The notes under the pieces are model-generated. The model did no database searches. It was not told where the DNA came from and worked only from the letters and a program-made list of their open reading frames with translations. DNA of 64,000 nucleotides from Sphaerotilus microaerophilus (GTDB lineage: Bacteria > Pseudomonadota > Gammaproteobacteria > Burkholderiales > Burkholderiaceae_C): positions 5,456,001 to 5,520,000 of the forward strand of contig NZ_AP025730.1 of NCBI RefSeq assembly GCF_023734135.1. Direction: 5' to 3'. The position numbers and the translations under genes are program-made. Shown in pieces: positions 33,741-41,659 of this stretch (positions are counted from its first letter, which is position 1; every line of letters begins with the position of its first letter).

Positions 33741-34338
33741 GGGGCGCTGCGGCTGGGCGGTGGTGCGCCGGCTGGCCGGGATCCACGGCGGGAGGACCGC
33801 CCTGCTGGTGGCGCTGGCCCTGGCCGGCTCGGCCGCCACGGCCTTTGACTTCAACGGCCGCAAGACCCTCGTCGCCGTGACCGCCGATGGCGCGCGCACC
33901 CCGCTGGGCAGCATCGACTTCACCCCGGCCGCCGGCGCACCCACGACCTTCCGCCTCACGCTGAAGACCGAGGTCTTCACTGACCACTTCCTGTCGATGC
34001 GCGAGTTCAAGTGCCTGAACGCCGCCCAGGAAATCAGCTGCCACGTCCCCTACCCCTACCCGACCCCCGCGACGGTGGGCCCGGGCCAGCTGGCCTGGCT
34101 GGAGCACAGCTTGCTGTTCCTGTTCAAGAGCCCGGCCGAATTCGGCGCCAAGCTCTGGAACGGCGTCTACTACGAATTCCAGGAACAGGGCGCGGCGCTG
34201 GTCGGCACACCCAAGGCCGTGGACCTCAACGAGATCTCCGCGCCCCCGCGTGATCCGTCCATCCCCCCCTTCAAGAAGGCCCTGCGCCACGACATGCCCC
34301 CGCAGGCGCGCTGGCTGCGGGAGTTGGTGATTGAGTAG
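33724..34338 (+). CDS. Hypothetical secreted protein
   Basis: A 204-residue protein not recognised by family. The N-terminus MSWMNKGRCGWAVVRRLAG followed by TALLVALALAGSAATAFDF is a good Sec signal, with cleavage probably after ATA. The mature part has two cysteines (KCLNAAQEISCHVPYP) that could form a disulfide, followed by PYPYPTPATVGP and FKKALRHDMPPQARW. ATG 33724 overlaps the preceding gene by 17 bases; ATG 33733 is an alternative. Its position after the patatin and PGD-repeat genes suggests the three act together, but that is only inference. Confidence 0.65.
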   Translation: MSWMNKGRCGWAVVRRLAGIHGGRTALLVALALAGSAATAFDFNGRKTLVAVTADGARTPLGSIDFTPAAGAPTTFRLTLKTEVFTDHFLSMREFKCLNAAQEISCHVPYPYPTPATVGPGQLAWLEHSLLFLFKSPAEFGAKLWNGVYYEFQEQGAALVGTPKAVDLNEISAPPRDPSIPPFKKALRHDMPPQARWLRELVIE

Positions 34339-34448
34339 GTCGGGCACTAAGAGGCTTCAGCGGTGGTTGCGGCTCGCTGCCTGCATTGCCCGCCATCCCG
34401 GCGTGCATGACGTAAGCCAAACTCTGTTGCCGCAGGAGGGAAGTCCAA

Positions 34449-34657
34449 TGCACCAGGCGCACGAACCCATCACGATCGGCAGCCATGCCGATCCAGGACC
34501 GTACGACTCGCGCGATCAGGCGGACTTCACGCTGGACGCGGTCGCCTTCGACGCCTTCCAAGCCCTGCTCGATCAGCCGCCTGCACCAACCGCTGGCTTG
34601 CGCCGTACCCTCCGGGCCCGCCCGCCTTGGAACACAACTGCCGATCACAGCGAATGA
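34449..34657 (+). pseudogene. DUF1778-type antitoxin remnant lacking its DNA-binding half
   Basis: A 69-codon ORF with an excellent ribosome-binding site (AGGAGG eight bases before ATG). Its C-terminal half, DFTLDAVAFDAFQALLDQPP then APTAGLRRTLRARPPW, matches the toxin-binding tail of DUF1778 (TacA-like) antitoxins. The preceding N-terminus (MHQAHEPITIGSHADPGPYD) has no ribbon-helix-helix, and no GNAT toxin gene follows. It is therefore either a decayed antitoxin or a shortened orphan that could still bind a toxin. Confidence 0.55.
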
Positions 34658-34663
34658 CGTTCA

Positions 34664-34681
34664 CGTACGTCGTTGCGTACG
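34664..34681 (+). promoter_or_regulatory. Paired CGTACG palindromes upstream of the yefM remnant
   Basis: Two CGTACG hexamers 12 bp apart (34664-34669 and 34676-34681). E. coli YefM is known to bind paired TGTACA-core palindromes with 12-bp centre spacing; this looks like the equivalent operator. Confidence 0.5.
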
Positions 34682-34714
34682 ATTGGTGCAACTCCTCGGA
34701 ACCGGAGATCGCCC

Positions 34715-34949
34715 ATGCCCGTCCTCACCGCCAGTGAAGCCCGCGCCACCTGTACCGCCTGATCGATCAGACGGCCGAGTCGCACCAACCGACTCACATC
34801 GCCGGCAAGCGCAGCAGCGCGGTGCTGCTGTCCGAAGAAGACTGGCAGGCCATCCAGGAAACCCTGTACCTGCTGGCCGTACCGGGCATGCGCGAGTCGT
34901 TCAAGAAGGGCATTGTTGAGCCGCTCGAAGACGATGCCACGAACTGGAG
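34715..34949 (+). pseudogene. yefM-family antitoxin pseudogene (frameshifted)
   Basis: Starts MPVLTASEARA, the typical YefM/Phd beginning, then hits TGA at 34760-34762. In the shifted frame it continues without a break: LYRLIDQTAESHQPTHIAG, KRSSAVLLSEEDWQAIQETL, YLLAVPGMRESFKKGIVEPL. A single-base deletion at GCCACCTGTAC (expected GCCAACCTGTAC) explains the break. A ribosome-binding site (CGGAGA) and operator-like palindromes remain upstream. The homology ends near NWSGEL, and no YoeB toxin ORF follows, so the module is dead. The 53 bp from here to the GmrSD gene stop holds nothing recognisable. Confidence 0.72.
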
Positions 34950-35002
34950 TGGTGAACTGGCTTGTCGTCAGCGACTGCGCAAACTCCTTCAGCTTGTCCT
35001 TG

Positions 35003-36886
35003 TCACAAGGGCCCCGGCCAGATCTTCAGAGCACTCTGCGCGAGTGCCTCTCCGCGCGCTGCAATGCCTGCCTCGTCCCACGCGTCTTGCTGCATCAGCT
35101 GACGGTTCAGGTGCAAGTTCGAGTGTTCGAATAGGGCCTTGCGCTTCGCCGCGAAGGCAGAGTTCTGCAGCGAACGGTTGACGCCGTAGTGCACAAGGGT
35201 CAGGTTGCCCAGTCGGGGGATGGCCTCCTGGCGCTGCAGGATGGCGTCGCTGCGCGCGTCGATACCTTCCGTCGCAAACCGCTTGGCAGCCGCTGCAGAA
35301 GCCTCCTCCGAGGTCACAGTGGTACCGTCGAACAGTGGCCAGTGTGCAGTCCAAGCCTGCGGCATCACATGGTCGATGTCGAGTGCGTCCAGGTCCAGCG
35401 GAACTCGCTCCTCGGAGCGCGCTGTTCGCATCGCCGTCTCCAATCGATGGAAAACCGCGCGGAGCTTGGCCGCATCCAACCGGCCGGGGTACGCAGATCC
35501 CGCGAGCCACTGCTGCCGAAACTCGTTGTCAGTGGGCCAGCGCGACGCGTCACCCGAGAGTGATGACAGCACCGTTCGAAGTGACGCAGCGCTGAGCTCC
35601 CCATCGATCAGCTTCTTCAACTGTTGCGCGAAGACCTTGTTGTAGTTCTTTCGTGATAGCCCACATACCGCACGTCGGACCAGATAGGACTCAATGCACG
35701 AGAAGATCAGGTGCTGCTCGTCAAGGCTGAGATCGGATGCTGCCACGCGGATGGCGAGGGCATGGGTCGGCGAAGCATCCCAGACGGCCACTCTGCGGCC
35801 AAAGACTGCAACCGGACTGTCGCCCGATCCCAGCACCAGCGCCTTGTAGTGCCCAGCAAGGCTATTCAGCATCCCAAGTTGAGCGTTAGCGTGGCTCAGC
35901 CCCGGTGTACCGTCGACGAAACGGCGGTAGCCGGCGTACAACCGCCCGACATCGATCTCGTCGCCTGTTTGTGCCTGCACCGCCGTCTGGACAAACCATT
36001 CCAATCGCGGACGGTTCAGGCGCCCTCTGGACTGAAGCTCGGACCACAGCGGCGCCTCGAACTGGCTCCAAAGGTTGTTGTAGAGATCGTCTGCATCCGT
36101 TCCAGCCCGCATAAAGATGTAGTTGCGGATCAGGTCTGTGGCGTGCAGCTCGGCCCCGTGACCGTTGAGCGTCTCGAAGATCACCTGTGCATCGTCCTCT
36201 TCGCCCAGCGAGATACAGACGATGGAGAGGTCAGTGAGTACCGCTGATGCCAAAGCCATCGAACGAGTTGCGATGTCCCCTTCCGACGGGTCACGCACCC
36301 AGTCCAGCATCGATTCGTGGAAGAACATGATCGCTTCCAACGCCGGAGGATGATCGATGCCGATCTTTCGCAGGCTTCCGGTCTGGGTGAAGCTCGCCGG
36401 GAAACGCTCGCGCAGCGCATCGACCGACCCTGCAGTCATGGCCATCTCGTACTGTTTGCGATCTCGGAAGGTCGGCCACAGCTTGAACTGCTCGACCGAC
36501 TCGTCCTCCATCGTCTCGGGGTTCGAGTTCGTCAGGCATGCATCGATCAGCGGAAGCAGCTTCTCGTGTCCTGCGGCACGCAGGGTATGGACGAGAGCCG
36601 TCAGAACGTACTGGAGCGTTGTCAGGCGCTGCTGCCCGTCGATGATGTGGTGTCGCTCCACACCGAGCAGCCCGGCCTTCTTCTGAGGTTCAAGTACGAC
36701 TGCGCCCATGAAGTGAGGCACGGGCTTGTTGTCGTGCAGGCGGGCATCGGCCTTGTCGCGGATGTCCTCCCACAGGCGGCCCCATTGATCCTCCCGGTTC
36801 CAGACGTAAGGTCGCTGGTAGAAGGGAACGCGGTACTGCCGCCGGTCCTGGTAGATCTGCTGAACGGAAAAGGTTCGTGAGTCCAT
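35003..36886 (-). CDS. GmrSD-type (DUF262-DUF1524) modification-dependent restriction enzyme
   Basis: A 627-residue single-chain protein. The N-terminal DUF262 (GmrS-like, ParB/Srx-related) domain has RVPFYQRPYVWNRED and IDGQQRLTTL (82-91), the NTP-binding signature. The C-terminal DUF1524 (GmrD-like, His-Me nuclease) domain has DIDHVMPQAW (about 503-512, H506) and GNLTLVHYGVNRSLQNSAF. Such enzymes cut phage DNA carrying modified (for example glucosylated hydroxymethyl) cytosine. The start at 36886 has GGAGG nine bases upstream. Codon use is visibly less G+C-extreme than in neighbours, suggesting horizontal transfer. It stands alone between antitoxin remnants and metabolic genes. Confidence 0.87.
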   Translation of the reverse strand: MDSRTFSVQQIYQDRRQYRVPFYQRPYVWNREDQWGRLWEDIRDKADARLHDNKPVPHFMGAVVLEPQKKAGLLGVERHHIIDGQQRLTTLQYVLTALVHTLRAAGHEKLLPLIDACLTNSNPETMEDESVEQFKLWPTFRDRKQYEMAMTAGSVDALRERFPASFTQTGSLRKIGIDHPPALEAIMFFHESMLDWVRDPSEGDIATRSMALASAVLTDLSIVCISLGEEDDAQVIFETLNGHGAELHATDLIRNYIFMRAGTDADDLYNNLWSQFEAPLWSELQSRGRLNRPRLEWFVQTAVQAQTGDEIDVGRLYAGYRRFVDGTPGLSHANAQLGMLNSLAGHYKALVLGSGDSPVAVFGRRVAVWDASPTHALAIRVAASDLSLDEQHLIFSCIESYLVRRAVCGLSRKNYNKVFAQQLKKLIDGELSAASLRTVLSSLSGDASRWPTDNEFRQQWLAGSAYPGRLDAAKLRAVFHRLETAMRTARSEERVPLDLDALDIDHVMPQAWTAHWPLFDGTTVTSEEASAAAAKRFATEGIDARSDAILQRQEAIPRLGNLTLVHYGVNRSLQNSAFAAKRKALFEHSNLHLNRQLMQQDAWDEAGIAARGEALAQSALKIWPGPL

Positions 36887-37049
36887 CGCCGCGCCTCCAT
36901 GCTGTCTGCTTGCGGAAAGCATGGCACGTCCGCGGCACTGAGACTGGAGCCCTCACACAGTCGACGCCGTTTGTGCTTTGTAGATGAGGCATCCATCACG
37001 GTGAGGCGATCAGAGCCGGCCGCGCTCATCAGACTCCACGAACTCAAAC

Positions 37050-38288
37050 TCACCCTCCCAGGTTCTCCACCAACACCGCCATCCCCTGCCCCCCACCTAC
37101 GCAGGCGGAGGCGATCCCCCAGCGCGCACCACGCCGCTGCAGTTCCTTCGCCACCGTGATCGTCAACCGCACGCCGGTGGCGGCCAGCGGGTGGCCCAGG
37201 GCGATGGCGCCGCCGTTGACGTTCAGCTTGGCGCGGTCCAGGCCGAGTTCGCGTTCGCAGGCCAGGAGCTGGGCGCCCTGGGCTTCGTTGATTTCGATGA
37301 GGTCGATGTCCGCCAGCGTCAGGCCGGTCTTGGCGAGCAGGGCGCGGATGGCGGGGGCGGGGCCGATGCCCATGATTTCGGGCGGGACGCCCACCGCGGC
37401 GGCGGCGGCGATGCGGGCCAGGGGCTGCAGGTGGCGCTCGCGCACCAGCTTGCCGCGGGCCACGACGGCGGCCGCGGCGCCGTCCACCAGCGCGGCGCTG
37501 TTGCCGGCGGTCTGCACGCCGCCGGGGTGCACGGCGCGCAGCTTGGCCAGGGCCTCGATGGGCGAGGGGCGCGGGTGGGTGTCGGCGCTGACCGTGCCGA
37601 GCTTGGACGGGATCTGGAGGCCGCGGGTGGCGTAGCCGGGCAGCTCGAAGCGCTCGCTGGCCACCGGGCAGATCTCGGCGGCCAGGCGGCCTTCGGCCTG
37701 GGCGGCCAGGGCGCGCTCGAAGGACTGGGCGGCGAAAGCGTCCACCTCTTCGCGGGTGATGCCGTACTTCTTCGCCAGGTTCTCGGCGGTGGCGATCATG
37801 TCGATGCCCGGGGCCGGGTCGATCAGCGCCTCCCACATGAAGTCCTTGAAGCCCACCGGCGCGCCGAGCTTGAAGCCGGTGCGGTGGGTGAAGGCAGCAA
37901 TCGGGTTGCGCGTCATCGACTCGGCGCCCACCACCAGCGCGCTGTCGGCATAGCCCAGGCTGATCTGGTCGGCCGCCTGGCGGAACAGTTCGAAGCCGGT
38001 GCCGCAGATGCGCTGCGCCATGATGGCCGGCACCTCGACCGGCACACCGGCGTAGAGGCCGACGTGGCGGGGCAGGCAGAAGACGTCGAAGTCGGAGGGC
38101 GCCATCGAACCGGTGACCACCGAGCCGATGTCAGCGACGGGCAGGCCGCTGCGGGCGATGGCCTCGCGGGCGACCTTGATGCCCAGGTCGGTGGCGGAAA
38201 TGCCGCCGAAGGCGCCGCAGTAGTCCACGAAGGGGGTGCGGACGCCGTCGACCAGCCAGATGTCATCAAAGGTGGCAGCGAAGGCCAT
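37050..38288 (-). CDS. Thiolase (acetyl-CoA acyltransferase)
   Basis: A 412-residue thiolase. The nucleophile is C95 in MAQRICGTGFE; the catalytic histidine lies in NVNGGAIALGHPLAATG and the second cysteine in SACVGGGQGMAV. Complete and normal in length. It would cleave a 3-oxoacyl-CoA to acetyl-CoA and a shortened acyl-CoA (family knowledge). It lies 100 bp beyond the CoA-transferase pair on the same strand, but a terminator hairpin intervenes, so its expression may differ from theirs. The specific substrate is unknown. Confidence 0.93.
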   Translation of the reverse strand: MAFAATFDDIWLVDGVRTPFVDYCGAFGGISATDLGIKVAREAIARSGLPVADIGSVVTGSMAPSDFDVFCLPRHVGLYAGVPVEVPAIMAQRICGTGFELFRQAADQISLGYADSALVVGAESMTRNPIAAFTHRTGFKLGAPVGFKDFMWEALIDPAPGIDMIATAENLAKKYGITREEVDAFAAQSFERALAAQAEGRLAAEICPVASERFELPGYATRGLQIPSKLGTVSADTHPRPSPIEALAKLRAVHPGGVQTAGNSAALVDGAAAAVVARGKLVRERHLQPLARIAAAAAVGVPPEIMGIGPAPAIRALLAKTGLTLADIDLIEINEAQGAQLLACERELGLDRAKLNVNGGAIALGHPLAATGVRLTITVAKELQRRGARWGIASACVGGGQGMAVLVENLGG

Positions 38289-38336
38289 GGGGTGTCTCCT
38301 CGATTCGGGATGCGGTCCTGGATCAGGTCCGGGATG

Positions 38337-38360
38337 AAAAAGGCCCGCGTGTGGCGGGCC
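38337..38360 (-). terminator. Terminator between the CoA-transferase and thiolase genes
   Basis: Minus strand: stem GGCCCGC / GCGGGCC with a 5-base loop, then five T. It lies 29 bp after the CoA-transferase stop and would end or attenuate the transcript before the thiolase. Confidence 0.82.
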
Positions 38361-38388
38361 AGGTCGGATAGGGCTGGGCGCTGCGGGT

Positions 38389-39948
38389 TCAGTGGGCGTT
38401 CACGGCCGCGGCCAGCCCGCCCCAGGTCTCGCTGAAGATGCCGGGGTCCATGATCTTCACGTCCTTCATGATCGGCTTGAAGGCCATGTGCGCCAGCACG
38501 TCACGCTCCAGATCGATGTCCGGAGCGATCTCGGTCAGCTCCAGGCCCTCGGGGCGCAGGTGGAAGACAGCGCGCTCGGTGATGAAGATGACGTTCTGCT
38601 GGCGCAGCGCGGCGTCGTGGCCGTTGAAGGTGACCTGTTCGACGCGGTCGATGAACTTCTTGTTGCGGCCTTCCTTGACGATCTCCAGCCTGCCGCCGCC
38701 GATCTTCAGCTCCACGCCGCCGGCGGTGAAGCTGCCGCAGAACACCAGGTTCGGCGTCGAGCGGGTGATGTTGATGAAGCCGCCACAGCCCACCGGGCGG
38801 CCGCTGAACTTGCTGACGTTGACGTTGCCGTGGTGGTCCACCTGGGCCAGGCCGAGGAAGCTGGCACTCAGGCCACCACCGTCGTAGAAGTCGAACTGGA
38901 AGCTCTGCTCGATGATCGACTCGGCGTTGTAGGCCAGGCCGAAGTCGCCCAGCTGCGCGGGCACGCCGCCGTTGACGCCGGATTCGATTGAGAGCTTGAG
39001 CAGGTCGGACACACCCTCCTCGGCCGCCACGGTGGGGATGCCGGCGGGGATGCCGATGCCCAGGTTGGTGATGGCGCCGGGGCGCACTTCCATCGCGGCG
39101 CGGCGGGCGATGACCTTGCGCTCGTCCAGGGGCATCGGCTCCAGGTGGCCCAGCGGCACGCGGATGTTGCCGCACAGCGCCGGGTTGTACTGGGTGGCGA
39201 TGGTCTGCATGTGGTTCTCGGGCTTGGCCACGACCACGTAGTCGACCAGGAAGCCCGGGACCTTCACCGCCTTGGGGTGGAGGCTGCCGGCCTGCACGAT
39301 CTGCTCGACCTGGCAGATCACCACGCCGCCCCAGCGCTTGGCGGCCTGGGCGATGGAGAGCTGTTCGAGCAGCACGCCTTCCTTGTCCAGCGTGAGGTTG
39401 CCGTTCTCGTCGCAGACGGTGCCGCGGATGATGGCCACGTCGATCTTCGGCGAGCGGTAGAAGAGCCACTCCTGGCCGTCGAACTCCACTGCCTTGACGA
39501 GGTCCTCGGTGGAGGCGGCGTTCATCTTGCCGCCCTCGTAGCGCGGGTCGACGAAGGTGCCCAGGCCCACCTGCGTGAGCAGGCCGGGCGACTTGTTGGC
39601 GATCTGGCGGGTCAGGTGCGACAGCGAGCCCTGCGGGAAGTTGTAGGCCTCGACCTCGCCGTCGAAGACCATCTTCATCATCTCCTTGCCGGTCTGGCCG
39701 AAGTGGCCGGCAATCACTCGCTTGATCATCCCCTTGTGGGCGAAGTGCTTCATGCCCGCCTCGCCGGAGTTGCCCACCGCGCCGCAGGCCCAGGTGGACA
39801 CCATCTGCGGGTGGCCGGTGGCCAGGAAGTGGCGCTCCAGGCCCTGCAGGATCTCCTCGGGCAGGCTGGTGACGGCCAGGCCGCCCAGGAAGATGGTGGC
39901 GTGGTCGGGGATCAGCGGGCCGACCTGGTCGGCGGTGATGACTTGCAT
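38389..39948 (-). CDS. Acyl-CoA:acetate/3-ketoacid CoA-transferase, copy 1
   Basis: A 519-residue fused alpha-beta family I CoA-transferase (COG4670 type). The catalytic glutamate is probably E322 in LSIESGVNGGVPAQ; GIGIPAGIPTVAAEEG and the CoA-binding region GGFINITRSTPNLVFCGSFT are conserved. It would move CoA between a free acid and an acyl-CoA. It is a close paralog of the next gene upstream (39995-41587), with long identical blocks, so the pair arose by tandem duplication. Gap to copy 2 is 46 bp. Specificity is unknown. Confidence 0.92.
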   Translation of the reverse strand: MQVITADQVGPLIPDHATIFLGGLAVTSLPEEILQGLERHFLATGHPQMVSTWACGAVGNSGEAGMKHFAHKGMIKRVIAGHFGQTGKEMMKMVFDGEVEAYNFPQGSLSHLTRQIANKSPGLLTQVGLGTFVDPRYEGGKMNAASTEDLVKAVEFDGQEWLFYRSPKIDVAIIRGTVCDENGNLTLDKEGVLLEQLSIAQAAKRWGGVVICQVEQIVQAGSLHPKAVKVPGFLVDYVVVAKPENHMQTIATQYNPALCGNIRVPLGHLEPMPLDERKVIARRAAMEVRPGAITNLGIGIPAGIPTVAAEEGVSDLLKLSIESGVNGGVPAQLGDFGLAYNAESIIEQSFQFDFYDGGGLSASFLGLAQVDHHGNVNVSKFSGRPVGCGGFINITRSTPNLVFCGSFTAGGVELKIGGGRLEIVKEGRNKKFIDRVEQVTFNGHDAALRQQNVIFITERAVFHLRPEGLELTEIAPDIDLERDVLAHMAFKPIMKDVKIMDPGIFSETWGGLAAAVNAH

Positions 39949-39994
39949 GCGGGGCTCCGTGCGCCACGGGGGGGCGCGCTACAAGGAAAGAAGG

Positions 39995-41587
39995 TCAGTG
40001 GCCAGGATGGGCGGGATGCGCAGAAGGCGCGCGGCGCACGATGTCGCCCAGGCCGCCCCAGGTCTCGCTGAACAGGCCGGGGTCCATCCGCTTGACATCG
40101 CGCACGATGGGCGGGAAGTCCATCTGGTCCAGCACGTCGCGCTGCAGGTCGACGCCCGGGGCGATCTCGGTCAGCTCCAGGCCCTCCTCGCGCAGGTGGA
40201 AGACGGCGCGCTCGGTGACGAAGACGACGTTCTGGCGGCGCTGGGCGGCGTCCTCGCCGTTGAAGGTGACCTGCTCGACCTGGGTGATGAACTTCTTCGA
40301 GCGGCCTTCCTGGAGGATGGTCAGCTTGCCGTCGCCGATCGCCAGCTTCAGCCCGCCGGCGGTGAAGGTGCCGCAGAAGACCAGGTTGGGCGTCGAGCGG
40401 GTGATGTTGATGAAGCCGCCGCAGCCCACCGGGCGGCCGCTGAACTTGCTGACGTTGATGTTGCCGTGGTGGTCCACCTGCGCCAGGCCGAGGAAGCTGT
40501 AGTCCAGACCGCCGCCGTCGTAGAAGTCGAACTGCGCGCTCTGCTCGACCATCGACTCCGGGTTGTAGGCCTGGCTGAAGTCGCCGCCCTGCGCCGGCAC
40601 GCCGCCGGTGACGCCGGACTCGACCGAGAGCGTCAGCAGGTCGGCAATGCCCTCCTCGGCCGCCACCGCCGGCACGCCGGCCGGGATGCCGATCCCCAGG
40701 TTGGTGATGGCGCCTGGGCGCAGCTCCATCGCGGCGCGGCGGGCAATCACCTTGCGCTCGTCCAGCGGCAGGGGCTCCAGGTGGCCCAGCGGCACCTTCA
40801 CATCGCCGCTGAAGGAGGGGTTGTAGACCGTCGAGATGGTCTGCATGTGGTTCTCGGGCCGGGTGGCCACGACCACGTAGTCCACCAGGTAGCCCGGGAC
40901 CTTGACGCGTTTGGGGTGGATGGAGCCGGCCTCGACGACGCGCTCGACCTGGCAGATCACGATGCCGCCGCAGCGCCGCGCGGATTGGGCGATGGCCAGC
41001 TGCTCCAGCAGCACGCCCTCCTTGTCCACGCTGATGTTGCCGTTCTCGTCGGCCAGGGTGCCGCGGATGATGCCCACGTCGATCACCGGCGTCGGGTAGT
41101 GCAGCCACTCCTCGCCGGCGAACTCGACCAGCCTGACCAGGTCCTCGGTGGACGCGGCGTTCATCTTGCCGCCCTCGTAGCGCGGGTCGACGAAGGTGCG
41201 CAGGCCCACCTTGGTCAGCAGGCCGGGGGTGCGGGCGGCGATGTGGCGGGTCAGGTGCGAGATCGAGCCCTGCGGGAAGTTGTAGGCCTCCACCTCCGCG
41301 GCGTGGACCATCTTCATCATCTCCGGCCCGGTCTGGCCGAAGTGCCCGGCGATCACGCGCTGGATCATGCCCTTGTGGGCGAAGTGCTTCATGCCGCCGT
41401 CGCCCGAGTTGCCGATCGCGCCGCAGGCCCAGGTGGTGAGCTGCTGCGGGTGGCCGGTGGCCAGGAACTGGCGCTCCAGACCCTGCAGCACCTCCTCCGC
41501 GAGACTGCCCATGCCCAGGCCGCCGAGGAAGATCGTGGCGCGGTCCTTGATGAGGGCGCCGGCTTGGTCGGCGGTGATGATCTGCAT
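39995..41587 (-). CDS. Acyl-CoA:acetate/3-ketoacid CoA-transferase, copy 2
   Basis: A 530-residue paralog of the neighbouring CoA-transferase, collinear over its full length. The active-site segment is LSVESGVTGGVPAQ, with GIGIPAGVPAVAAEEG before it. Differences concentrate in the N-terminal third and in a short His/Ala/Pro C-terminal tail (RRAPSAHPAHPGH). Two divergent copies may give specificity for different acids or form a mixed enzyme; that is inference. Gap to the upstream thiolase is 72 bp, so thiolase, copy 2 and copy 1 form one operon. Confidence 0.92.
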   Translation of the reverse strand: MQIITADQAGALIKDRATIFLGGLGMGSLAEEVLQGLERQFLATGHPQQLTTWACGAIGNSGDGGMKHFAHKGMIQRVIAGHFGQTGPEMMKMVHAAEVEAYNFPQGSISHLTRHIAARTPGLLTKVGLRTFVDPRYEGGKMNAASTEDLVRLVEFAGEEWLHYPTPVIDVGIIRGTLADENGNISVDKEGVLLEQLAIAQSARRCGGIVICQVERVVEAGSIHPKRVKVPGYLVDYVVVATRPENHMQTISTVYNPSFSGDVKVPLGHLEPLPLDERKVIARRAAMELRPGAITNLGIGIPAGVPAVAAEEGIADLLTLSVESGVTGGVPAQGGDFSQAYNPESMVEQSAQFDFYDGGGLDYSFLGLAQVDHHGNINVSKFSGRPVGCGGFINITRSTPNLVFCGTFTAGGLKLAIGDGKLTILQEGRSKKFITQVEQVTFNGEDAAQRRQNVVFVTERAVFHLREEGLELTEIAPGVDLQRDVLDQMDFPPIVRDVKRMDPGLFSETWGGLGDIVRRAPSAHPAHPGH

Positions 41588-41659
41588 GCGGGGCTCCTGG
41601 GGCGTTCGGTCGGGCGGGGAGAGGCGGGCTTGGGTCAGCGCGCGCTGACTTGGCGCGGC

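Noticed and set aside
32132..34338. CBASS defence system based on the patatin
   Set aside because: No CD-NTase, E1/E2/JAB or HORMA/TRIP13 gene is in the neighbourhood, so the patatin cannot be called CapV.
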